DNA from: Lentisphaerota bacterium
Lineage (GTDB): Bacteria; Verrucomicrobiota; Lentisphaeria; Victivallales; Victivallaceae
Direction: 5' to 3'
Length of the DNA stretch: 64,000 nt
NCBI GenBank assembly: GCA_015061805.1
Contig: SUVV01000013.1
Coordinates: forward strand, 1-64,000
Below the pieces are notes generated by a model. That model saw only the letters and a list, made by a program, of their open reading frames with translations, searched no databases and was not told the origin of the DNA. Positions 34,424 through 42,346 of the stretch are shown here, one piece after another; within the stretch, counting starts at the first letter, position 1, and the number at the start of each line of letters is the position of its first letter. The position numbers and the translations under genes were made by a program.

Positions 34424-35453
34424 TAAACTTACTGTTTCCGCTTCCGGAATCACCTTTTCCGCCATGGCAGACGGTGAATATTGTGCCGAAGTTGCCTGCC
34501 GGGGTAAAACTTTCATACAGATCGGCAGAATAAGTGCCGCCGGATTTTCCGGCGCGCTGGCGCTCCCGGAAAAACTCCGCTGCCACCGCACTCACGACAA
34601 TCTGTGTGCCGAATTCGACAGCGGGAATGTCATCCCGTTCGGTTGCGAATATCTGGTAAAGCGCCACTGGACGCTATTCAACAACATCGCATTGCTCAAC
34701 TGTGATATTGCCGCCGACAACGGCGGAGTCGTCCGCGATCTGGAACTGGAACCGCTGACCATTCTCCTCAAATCGGAAAAGATCGAATTTCTCCTCTACG
34801 GCGAAAAAGAGCTGCGCTGTGTGCAGAATGTTTCAGGAGAACTCTACTCCGGCAATGCAACCGTCCTGATGCTGCGCGTAACTGACGCCTGCGGCGTTCA
34901 GGCGGAATACATCTGCGGCGATGACCTCTGGCGCCACCGGGCAGCGGAGAAAATCGAAGGCGCTTCGGCTGAGTACCGCATTTCTGCCGATGAAAACGGC
35001 GTCACGCTCACCCGCAAAATCCTGGTCACTCCGGAAGAGGTCGTCATGGAGAAACGCCCGTGGAAATTCAAATCGATCTTCGCCTGGAGCGGCACCGCCG
35101 ATGCGGCGCTCCCGGCTGAAGTGGAAAAATTCACCATCCCCGGATGCTTTGCTTCATCCGGCGCCCACCGGGAACTGCGCAGAGTCGTCCGCGCCGCCGC
35201 ACCGGACAAAACTCTGGTCATGCAGGGCGAATTTCCCATTCGGTGCGACAATCCGGCTCACTTGGAGCGCCCGGCAAAACATCCGGTCGAACACAGCGAC
35301 CTCGGTGCCGCCGCCGCTGACTATCTCTGGGCAAACCGGGAACTTGCCAAACGCGGCTCCCGGCTGCTGATGAACAGCACGTCCACGCTCTACGGGAACT
35401 CCGTCACCATGAAAAATCTCGGATCACCGATCACCGTTTTTGAGGAGGAATAA
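34410..35453 (+). CDS. Protein of unknown function
   Basis: The 347-residue protein has no signal peptide or membrane segment and no family is recognised. It is rich in short beta-type stretches (AEVACRGKTFIQIGRIS, WTLFNNIALLNCDIAADNGGVVRDLELEPLTILL) and reads like a beta-sandwich or supersandwich protein, possibly related to carbohydrate-modifying folds. It overlaps the preceding peptidase gene by 14 bases and lies 3 bases before the hexose-phosphate epimerase-like gene, so it may work with one of them. Confidence 0.7.
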   Translation: MKIADKLTVSASGITFSAMADGEYCAEVACRGKTFIQIGRISAAGFSGALALPEKLRCHRTHDNLCAEFDSGNVIPFGCEYLVKRHWTLFNNIALLNCDIAADNGGVVRDLELEPLTILLKSEKIEFLLYGEKELRCVQNVSGELYSGNATVLMLRVTDACGVQAEYICGDDLWRHRAAEKIEGASAEYRISADENGVTLTRKILVTPEEVVMEKRPWKFKSIFAWSGTADAALPAEVEKFTIPGCFASSGAHRELRRVVRAAAPDKTLVMQGEFPIRCDNPAHLERPAKHPVEHSDLGAAAADYLWANRELAKRGSRLLMNSTSTLYGNSVTMKNLGSPITVFEEE

Positions 35454-35456
35454 AAC

Positions 35457-36350
35457 ATGGATGAAAAACTTTTGAAATCTTTCGGAATCACCGTCGATCG
35501 CGATTCCTGTCCCTTCCCGGTGCTGAATGTCAAAAACAGCGCCGGTTCCGCCCGGATATCCCTCTACGGCGGTCACGTTTTAACCTACGCTCCGGCAGGC
35601 GAACGCCCGGTGCTCTGGATGAGCAGCAAGTCCCGTTATGAGATCGGCAAAGCGATCCGGGGCGGTGTCCCGGTCTGCTGGCCGTGGTTCGGCCCGGCAG
35701 CTCAGCCGGGACTGCCCGCTCACGGCTTTGCCCGGACTGCGATGTGGGAATTTTCAACTGCCCGTAAACTTGCCGGAGATGCGACCCAGATCGTCCTTTC
35801 GCTCGATGACAGTCAATGTGACCCGGCGCTTTGCACCATAAAATTCCACCTGGAACTTTCCGTCACCGTCGGCAAGATCCTTGAACTGGAACTCCGGGCA
35901 GTCAACACCGGAAAGAGCACCGAAAAATATCAGGCGGCCCTGCACACTTACTTCGATGTCAGCGAAGCGGAAAAAATTTCCATCCACGGTCTGGATAAAC
36001 TCCATTACACCGACAAGGCTCCCGGATTCGCCGGAAATCAGGCGATCCAGAATGGCGACCTTGAAATCGACCGGGAGATCGACCGGGTCTTCTGTCCGGC
36101 TCCGGGCGGCGTAACCATCTCCGACCCGGTATTCCGCCGCAGTATCAGAGTGGAAAAATGCGGTTCACGTTCCACCGTGGTCTGGAATCCGTGGATCGCC
36201 AAATCGCAGGCGATGCCGGACTTCGGAGATAACGAATATCACCGGATGCTCTGTGTCGAATGTGCCAACGTTTTTGAAGATACCCGGACTGTTCAGCCCG
36301 GTGAAATGACTGTCATGACTCAAAAAATCAGCGTGGAGAAGTGGGATTGA
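35457..36350 (+). CDS. Glucose-6-phosphate 1-epimerase-like (aldose epimerase superfamily, YeaD type)
   Basis: The 297-residue protein matches D-hexose-6-phosphate mutarotases: ARISLYGGHVLTYAP, VLWMSSKSRYEIGKAIRGGVPVCWPWFGP, AHGFARTAMWEF (His near 85), ALHTYFDVSE with the catalytic His near 165, and VECANVFEDTRTVQPGE with the catalytic Glu near 260. These enzymes interconvert alpha and beta anomers of glucose-6-phosphate or related sugars. Lies in the sugar-related gene run and its TGA overlaps the hisA start. Confidence 0.9.
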   Translation: MDEKLLKSFGITVDRDSCPFPVLNVKNSAGSARISLYGGHVLTYAPAGERPVLWMSSKSRYEIGKAIRGGVPVCWPWFGPAAQPGLPAHGFARTAMWEFSTARKLAGDATQIVLSLDDSQCDPALCTIKFHLELSVTVGKILELELRAVNTGKSTEKYQAALHTYFDVSEAEKISIHGLDKLHYTDKAPGFAGNQAIQNGDLEIDREIDRVFCPAPGGVTISDPVFRRSIRVEKCGSRSTVVWNPWIAKSQAMPDFGDNEYHRMLCVECANVFEDTRTVQPGEMTVMTQKISVEKWD

Positions 36351-37126
36351 GCGCCGAATTCCGTCCTTGTATCGATCTGCATGACGGCAAAGTCAAGCAG
36401 ATAGTAGGCAGCACTCTTGATCTGCCGGAGCAGAATGCTTTGCAAACCAATTTTGTTTCGGAAAAATCTCCGGAATACTATGCCGGACTGTACCGCCGGG
36501 ACAACCTTACCGGCGGACATGTCATCCAGCTCGGCAGCGGCAATCAGGAAGCAGCGCTGGCTGCTCTTGGCGCGTGGCAGGGCGGATTGCAGCTCGGCGG
36601 CGGAGTGAACGATGAAAATGCAAAATTCTATCTGGATGCCGGAGCAGACAAAGTCATTGTTACCAGTTTTGTTTTTTCCGATGGGATGTTCAAAAAAGAA
36701 CGGCTGGAAAAACTGCTCAAAATAACCGGCAGAGAACGGCTGGTGCTCGACCTCTCCTGCCGCCGCACTGCGGAGGGGAAATATTTTGTTGTTACCGATC
36801 GCTGGCGCAAATTCACGGAACTGGAGGTATCGCCGGCAACGCTGGATATGTTTGCAAAATACTGTTCTGAATTCCTCATTCACGCAGTCGATGTGGAGGG
36901 GAAACAGTCCGGGATCGACACCGAACTGCTGGGCATTCTGGCGAACTCTTCCGAAGTTCCCTGTGTCTACGCAGGCGGTATTTCCAACTTTGACGATATC
37001 GCCGCCATCGAAAGCGCCGGCGAAGGACGCATCCACTACACCATCGGTTCTGCGCTGGATATCTTCGGCGGCAAACTGCCTTATGCGGAAGTCGTCAGCC
37101 GCCACAACGCATCAAAACATAAATAA
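36347..37126 (+). CDS. hisA: Eukaryotic-type phosphoribosylformimino-AICAR ribotide isomerase
   Basis: The (beta-alpha)8 protein of 259 residues matches plant and fungal HIS6-type isomerases more than usual bacterial HisA: FRPCIDLHDGKVKQIVGSTL, LTGGHVIQLG, GGLQLGGGVNDENA, KVIVTSFVFSDG, RLVLDLSCRR, VVTDRWRKF, FLIHAVDVEGKQSGID, VPCVYAGGI, YTIGSALDIFGGKLPY. It opens the fifth ring of ProFAR in histidine synthesis. Asp in PCIDLH and Asp in HAVDVEG are the likely catalytic pair. No other his gene is in the window. Start: TTG at 36347 with GGAG 8 bases upstream and a TTGA overlap with the previous stop; GTG at 36341 is the alternative. Confidence 0.88.
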   Translation: MSAEFRPCIDLHDGKVKQIVGSTLDLPEQNALQTNFVSEKSPEYYAGLYRRDNLTGGHVIQLGSGNQEAALAALGAWQGGLQLGGGVNDENAKFYLDAGADKVIVTSFVFSDGMFKKERLEKLLKITGRERLVLDLSCRRTAEGKYFVVTDRWRKFTELEVSPATLDMFAKYCSEFLIHAVDVEGKQSGIDTELLGILANSSEVPCVYAGGISNFDDIAAIESAGEGRIHYTIGSALDIFGGKLPYAEVVSRHNASKHK

Positions 37127-37137
37127 AGGATTGAAAT

Positions 37138-38613
37138 ATGGGAAACTATCTGGCATTTGATCTGGGAGCTTCCAGCGGGCGCGCCATTATCGGAAGTTTG
37201 CACAATGGCAGACTTTCACTGCAGGAAATACATCGTTTCGGCAACGGCCCGCAGGAGCAGAATGGAGAACTTTTCTGGGATTATGAATCTCTGGAAAACG
37301 AACTTATCTCCGGATTGGAAAAAGCCCTTGCCTCCGGAATCAAACTGGACGGTATTTCCATCGACACCTGGGGCGTTGACTATGTTTTCTTTGACCGGAC
37401 GACCCGGAAAATGCGCCGCCGTCCCTACAATTACCGCGACAGCCGGACTCTCCGTTCCTCAAAAAAACTCTGGGAAACCATCCCGCCTGCCGAACTTTAC
37501 CGGGAAACCGGTATCCAATGCATGACCTTGAACACCATATATCAGCTCCTCGCCCATCAGCAGGATCATCCGGAAGATTTTGAAAACAGCATCTTCCTGC
37601 CGATACCGGATGCGCTGGCGCTGATTTTCGGCGGGGATTTCACCGCAGAATACACCCATTGTTCGACCTTCAATCTGCTCGACCCCCAAAGCAGAAACTG
37701 GCATTGGGAATTGATCGACCGCACAGGTCTGCCCCGTTCGATCTTCCCCCGAATCGTGCCGCCGGCATCCGGGAACGGCATGCTGAAACCGGAGTTGTGC
37801 AAACGATTCAATGTCGATCCGATACCGCTTTTCAAATGCGGTTCTCACGATACCGCAAGCGCCGTACTGGCAGTTCCCGCGCCCCCGCAGGGTGAATGGG
37901 CATATCTCAGTGCCGGAACCTGGGCCCTGCTCGGAGCGGAAACAGATGCTCCGGTGCTGACAAGTGAATCCGAAAAAGCCAATATCACCAACGAAGGCGG
38001 TGTCGGCGGCAAGATCCGTTTCCTCACCAACATCATGGGTTCATGGCTCTTTCAGGAGTTGCGCCGGGTCTGGAATGAAGCCGGAAAAAATTTGTCTTTC
38101 AACGACATCGAACAGATGGCGCGTTCACAGGAAATGTGCAAATTCTTCATCAATCCCAACAGTGCCGAATTCGCCTCTCCGGGCGATATGCCGCAGAATA
38201 TCCGCAACTTCTGCGCGCGAAGCTGCCAAAGCGATTCCATCAGCGATGCCGAAGTCGCCCGCACCGTTTATGACAGTCTTGCCCTCTGTTTCAGAAGCAA
38301 ACTTGAATTGATCGAATCTCAACTCAATGTGAAATATCAGTACCTCAATATCGTCGGCGGCGGAACCAAAGACCGCTTCCTCATGCAGCTTGCCGCAAGC
38401 GCCCTCAACCGCAAGGTCATCACCGGTCCGGTGGAAGCAACCGCTGCCGGAAATATCCTCGCGCAGGGCATTGCCGCAGGAGAGATCGCCGATATCAGCG
38501 CCGCAAGAGAGATCGTCCGAAACTCTTTCTCACTGGAAACCTTTGAACCGGACACCGCCGATGCCGCCGTTTACGCGCAGGCATTTGAACGTTTCCGGAA
38601 AATAGCGGAGTAA
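37138..38613 (+). CDS. rhaB: Rhamnulokinase (FGGY family)
   Basis: The 491-residue kinase phosphorylates L-rhamnulose. Visible: LAFDLGASSGRAIIGSL at residues 5-21 (first ATP motif), LDGISIDTWGVDYVFFD, PYNYRDSRT, TGIQCMTLNTIYQL, KCGSHDTASAVLAVP with catalytic Asp near 240, YLSAGTWALLGAE, ANITNEGGVGGKIRFLTNIMGSWL, and LNIVGGGTKDRFLMQL for adenosine binding. All are typical of RhaB. rhaA lies on the opposite strand about 5.6 kb away. AAGGA precedes the ATG. Confidence 0.96.
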   Translation: MGNYLAFDLGASSGRAIIGSLHNGRLSLQEIHRFGNGPQEQNGELFWDYESLENELISGLEKALASGIKLDGISIDTWGVDYVFFDRTTRKMRRRPYNYRDSRTLRSSKKLWETIPPAELYRETGIQCMTLNTIYQLLAHQQDHPEDFENSIFLPIPDALALIFGGDFTAEYTHCSTFNLLDPQSRNWHWELIDRTGLPRSIFPRIVPPASGNGMLKPELCKRFNVDPIPLFKCGSHDTASAVLAVPAPPQGEWAYLSAGTWALLGAETDAPVLTSESEKANITNEGGVGGKIRFLTNIMGSWLFQELRRVWNEAGKNLSFNDIEQMARSQEMCKFFINPNSAEFASPGDMPQNIRNFCARSCQSDSISDAEVARTVYDSLALCFRSKLELIESQLNVKYQYLNIVGGGTKDRFLMQLAASALNRKVITGPVEATAAGNILAQGIAAGEIADISAAREIVRNSFSLETFEPDTADAAVYAQAFERFRKIAE

Positions 38614-38619
38614 GCAGAG

Positions 38620-40392
38620 TTGCAACGGTTTTCCATAGTACTGCTTCTGCTGACCGCGGCGTACCTTTTCCCCGCCGCCGCAGCAGTTTTGCGTACCGGT
38701 GCCGGCGGTCAGGTCAAGACCCTCGACCCGGTTCGGGCAGATGACCTTGCCAGCCGCGATCTGGCGGCGGCGGTCTATGATACATTGCTGCAGTATGACT
38801 ACACGGCACGCCCATACAAACTGATTCCGTCGATGCTGACGGGCATGCCGGAAGTATCTCCGGATTTCCGCTGTTACGAATTTGAACTGCGTGACGACCT
38901 CTACTTTCATCCGGCATCCTGTTTCAGCGATAAAGAATCCCGCCGGGTCACGGCTCACGATGTCCGTTTTTCGTTGCTGAGATTTGCGGATGTAAGAGTG
39001 CACAGCCCGGTCTACTGGATGTTCCGCAACAAAATCAGCGGATTGGATAAGTTCCGGCAGGCGACATTGAATGCCGCGCAGGATGACTGGCGCGTATACG
39101 ATATGGAAATCCCGGGCATACAGGTATTGTCCGACCGGAAACTGCGTATAACGTTAAAGCAGAGCGACCCCCGTTTTCTCTACATGCTTGCCATCCCCAA
39201 TGCCGGGATCGTTTCCCGCCGCGCCGTCCGCTGTTACGGAGCGCGTTTTTCGCACACCCCGGTAGGTTCCGGGCCCTTCATCCTCAAGCGCTGGATACAT
39301 AATCTGAAACTGGAATTTGTCCGTAATCCGGAATTCCGTCAGGAATATTTCCGGCACGCCCGGAATCCGGTTGACCGCAAACGTCCTCTTCCTCTGCTTT
39401 CCGGCATCACCGTCTATCAGATACGCCAGCCGATGACTGCATGGATGATGTTTCTGCGAGGCAAACTGGACTACAACGCTCTGGACAAGGACAACATGGG
39501 AACTCTGCTTTCCGCCAATGATCTTATCCCGGCGCTGAAACAGCGGCAGGTCAGATTAATGAGTAATCCGGAGTTTGAAATCCGTTATGTCGGATTCAAT
39601 TTTGATGACCCGCTGCTCCGGAACAATCTCAAACTCCGCCAGGCGCTGGCGCTTTCCTACAACATCAACCGGAGAATAGATCATGCCGGAGGACAGTTGA
39701 TCGCGGCACATTCGGTGATCCCGCCCAACGTGGCAGGGCATGACCCGGATTTCCGCAATGAATTCATCAGCTGTAACCTCGATAAAGCCAAAAAACTGCT
39801 TGCCGAAGCCGGATTTCCCGGAGGCATCGACCCCCGTACCGGGAAACCGCTGACCCTCACCTTTGACCAGAGCGGCAATGACACCGCGCACCGTCAAATG
39901 GGGGAACTGGCGGCAGATGATTGGCGCAAACTGGGAATAAATGTGATCCCGGTGCTGAATTCCAAACCCCGTTTTTTTGAAAAACTCCGGCAGAAACGGT
40001 TTCAGTTATTCCGGTTGTCCTGGGTCGGGGATTATCCGGATGCGGAAAATTTCCTGCAACTGTTTTACTCCGGCAATACCGGCTCCTGCAACCGCACCGG
40101 ATTTTCCGATGAAAAATTTGATGCCCTGTTTGAAAAATCGCTGACCATGCCGGATTCTCCGGAACGCACAGAACTCTACAAACAGATGTCGGCTCTGGCG
40201 ATCAGCAAATGCGCCTGGATATGTGAAGGTTTCCCGGTGAGCAGCATACTCTGTCACGGCTATCTGGAGAATTATCTTCCCTGCGACTTCAGTTTTGTTC
40301 GTTGGAAATATCTCAATATCAATGAAAAATTGCAACAAAAACTGCTGCGGCAGTTCAAACCGCTGTCATTCGCTGAATTGTCAAACAAATAA
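38620..40392 (+). CDS. ABC-type peptide/oligosaccharide solute-binding protein (SBP family 5)
   Basis: The 590-residue protein starts with a signal peptide (FSIVLLLLTAAYLFPAAAA) and shows the SBP_bac_5 pattern: GGQVKTLDPVRADDLASRDLAAAVYDTLLQYD, FELRDDLYFHP, VTAHDVRFSLLRF, PVGSGPFILKRW, LRQALALSYNINRR, KAKKLLAEAGFPGG, and SWVGDYPDAENFLQLFYSG near the end. It binds peptides or similar solutes for import. No permease or ATPase gene accompanies it here. Start is TTG at 38620, 9 bases after GCGGAG. Lies between rhaB and a lyase-like gene. Confidence 0.88.
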   Translation: MQRFSIVLLLLTAAYLFPAAAAVLRTGAGGQVKTLDPVRADDLASRDLAAAVYDTLLQYDYTARPYKLIPSMLTGMPEVSPDFRCYEFELRDDLYFHPASCFSDKESRRVTAHDVRFSLLRFADVRVHSPVYWMFRNKISGLDKFRQATLNAAQDDWRVYDMEIPGIQVLSDRKLRITLKQSDPRFLYMLAIPNAGIVSRRAVRCYGARFSHTPVGSGPFILKRWIHNLKLEFVRNPEFRQEYFRHARNPVDRKRPLPLLSGITVYQIRQPMTAWMMFLRGKLDYNALDKDNMGTLLSANDLIPALKQRQVRLMSNPEFEIRYVGFNFDDPLLRNNLKLRQALALSYNINRRIDHAGGQLIAAHSVIPPNVAGHDPDFRNEFISCNLDKAKKLLAEAGFPGGIDPRTGKPLTLTFDQSGNDTAHRQMGELAADDWRKLGINVIPVLNSKPRFFEKLRQKRFQLFRLSWVGDYPDAENFLQLFYSGNTGSCNRTGFSDEKFDALFEKSLTMPDSPERTELYKQMSALAISKCAWICEGFPVSSILCHGYLENYLPCDFSFVRWKYLNINEKLQQKLLRQFKPLSFAELSNK

Positions 40393-40406
40393 AGAGGAGA
40401 ATATTT

Positions 40407-42212
40407 ATGCCGGAAATGATGTCTTATGAAGAGATTTTGAACCGGTTGAAATCCAGCGGTAATAAATATCTTTATCCGGGAGCAGGTCAACGGGATTTCT
40501 GGGACAATATCCCCGATGAACAAAAAACAAAACTCATTGCTCAAGGCGAAGAAGCTCAAACTCAAGCGATACCGCAGCTTTCGCTGAAAGATTATATGAA
40601 ATACTTCCGTGACGGCGACCGAATCTCCTATGAAACTCCGTTCTTCAAACGCCGCCAGCTGCTCATCGCACTCGTACTCGCCGAATGTGCCGAATACAAA
40701 GGACGCTTCATAGATGATATTGCTGAAGTGATATGGCAAATTCTTTCTGAACCGGTCTGGACACTCCCGGCGCATCAGGGCTTGACCGATTATCCGCTAC
40801 CCGGCCCCGAAGAGTGGAAGGTGGATCTTTTCAGTGCAGAAACCGGCCGGATACTGACCGAAGTTCTCCAATTTTTACAGCCGGAACTGGAACCCGGATT
40901 TCAGCCGCTGGTAAACCGGATAAAGTACGAAGTCAACCACCGGGTGCTGGAAGTATGCGAAAAACGGACTTTCTGGTGGCATAACGGACTCAACAACTGG
41001 ACGGTATGGTGCAGTTATTCAGTAAATTCTGCAGCATTGACCCTGTGGAAAGAAGAACCGGAACGGCTGGCAGAATTCCTTGTCAAACATATCATTCCCA
41101 TGAAAAATTTCTATGACAATTATCCTGCTGACGGAGGCTGTGATGAAGGTGCGTCCTACTGGATGGTCGCAGTCGGTATGCTGTTGAACGGTCTTGACCT
41201 GCTCCAATTCCATCTGGGAGGTTTTGAAACTTGGCTCGCCGAACCTAAACTGAAAAAAATGGTCGAATTCATTCCGCGCGTAAATCTCTGCGGCAAATGG
41301 TTTATGGGTTTTTCGGATGCCGAATCATTTTTCCCGAAATTCCCGCGTGGTTTGTTTCTCAAATACGCGGCAATGGTCGATAGTACAGCGGCGGCGCAGC
41401 TGGCGTTGGAACTCCCGGGAAGCACCACTTCCGCCGCCGGCAACCGCAATCTGGGCGGACTTCAGGAAACCCTCTCCACACTTACTGCCGATTTTTCACC
41501 CCGCGGCAGTTTGAAACATAATGCCATTGATTTCTGGGAAGATCTTCAGATCTGGATCGCCCGCCAGAACCCGGAAAATGCCGAAAAAGGCATGATTTGC
41601 ACCCTGAAAGGCGGCCATAACAAACAATCCCACAACCACAAAGATCTGGGACACTTTTCACTTTGGTACAATAATGCTCCGGTAATCGTCGATGTGGGAC
41701 GCAGCACCTACAACAAAATCTGTTTTTCCGACAAGCGTTACACGTTGTGGAATCTGAACGCCTCCGGGCATAACGCCGCAGTTTTCGACGGTCGCGATCA
41801 GGGATCAGGAGCAGAATACAAAACCGTTTTGACTCCGTCCGGCAACACAATAAAATGTGATCTCACTCAAGTTTTTGAAGAAGATAACGGCATCAAGCGC
41901 TATGTGCGCGAAATCGATGCCCGGTGGGAAGAAAATAAAATCATCATATCCGAACAAGCCGAATTTGAAGGCACAAAAAACTTTTCCATCAACTTTTACA
42001 CTCCCATCGCACCGGAAACGATATCCGCAAATTGCCTCCGGATCGGAGATGTTGAACTCAACTGCAGCGGCATTGAGATCATTCATGCCGAAAAATCGGA
42101 CAAACTTGATGAGAAACTGACCGGGCTTTGGGGGGCTTTATGGGAAATCCGTCTGGCAAATTGCACCCAAAACAGTGCCGGGTGGAATATTGAATTCTCC
42201 ATCGCAAAATAA
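40407..42212 (+). CDS. Heparinase II/III-like protein (alpha/alpha-toroid polysaccharide lyase superfamily)
   Basis: The 601-residue protein has an N-terminal alpha-helical toroid (WWHNGLNNWTVWCSYSVNSAALTLW near 193-215 and DGGCDEGASYWMVAVGMLLNGLDLL near 245) and a C-terminal beta-sandwich with the heparinase II/III signature GGHNKQSHNHKDLGHFSLWYNNAPVIVDVGRSTY near 400-435, where the His/Asp set binds zinc. Asn 197, His and Tyr are typical active-site positions. It lacks an evident signal peptide, so it would act in the cytoplasm on imported uronate oligosaccharides; substrate unknown. GGAG precedes the ATG. Last gene of the run starting at 32578. Confidence 0.85.
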   Translation: MPEMMSYEEILNRLKSSGNKYLYPGAGQRDFWDNIPDEQKTKLIAQGEEAQTQAIPQLSLKDYMKYFRDGDRISYETPFFKRRQLLIALVLAECAEYKGRFIDDIAEVIWQILSEPVWTLPAHQGLTDYPLPGPEEWKVDLFSAETGRILTEVLQFLQPELEPGFQPLVNRIKYEVNHRVLEVCEKRTFWWHNGLNNWTVWCSYSVNSAALTLWKEEPERLAEFLVKHIIPMKNFYDNYPADGGCDEGASYWMVAVGMLLNGLDLLQFHLGGFETWLAEPKLKKMVEFIPRVNLCGKWFMGFSDAESFFPKFPRGLFLKYAAMVDSTAAAQLALELPGSTTSAAGNRNLGGLQETLSTLTADFSPRGSLKHNAIDFWEDLQIWIARQNPENAEKGMICTLKGGHNKQSHNHKDLGHFSLWYNNAPVIVDVGRSTYNKICFSDKRYTLWNLNASGHNAAVFDGRDQGSGAEYKTVLTPSGNTIKCDLTQVFEEDNGIKRYVREIDARWEENKIIISEQAEFEGTKNFSINFYTPIAPETISANCLRIGDVELNCSGIEIIHAEKSDKLDEKLTGLWGALWEIRLANCTQNSAGWNIEFSIAK

Positions 42213-42248
42213 TTCCGAAAAAAATCCCGTTCCCGAAGTGGAAAAGAC

Positions 42249-42277
42249 TTGTTAATTTGCACAATATATGCTATATT
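42249..42277 (+). promoter_or_regulatory. Promoter of gyrA
   Basis: TTGTTA (42249-42254), 17 bases, TATATT (42272-42277) preceded by TGC. It leaves an untranslated leader of about 60 bases, A/T-rich and without a recognised element. Confidence 0.6.
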
Positions 42278-42346
42278 ATTATAATTAAATTGTAGTATAG
42301 TGGTATTGTGTAAATTTAACATAAAACAATTCGGAAACAACAAAAA

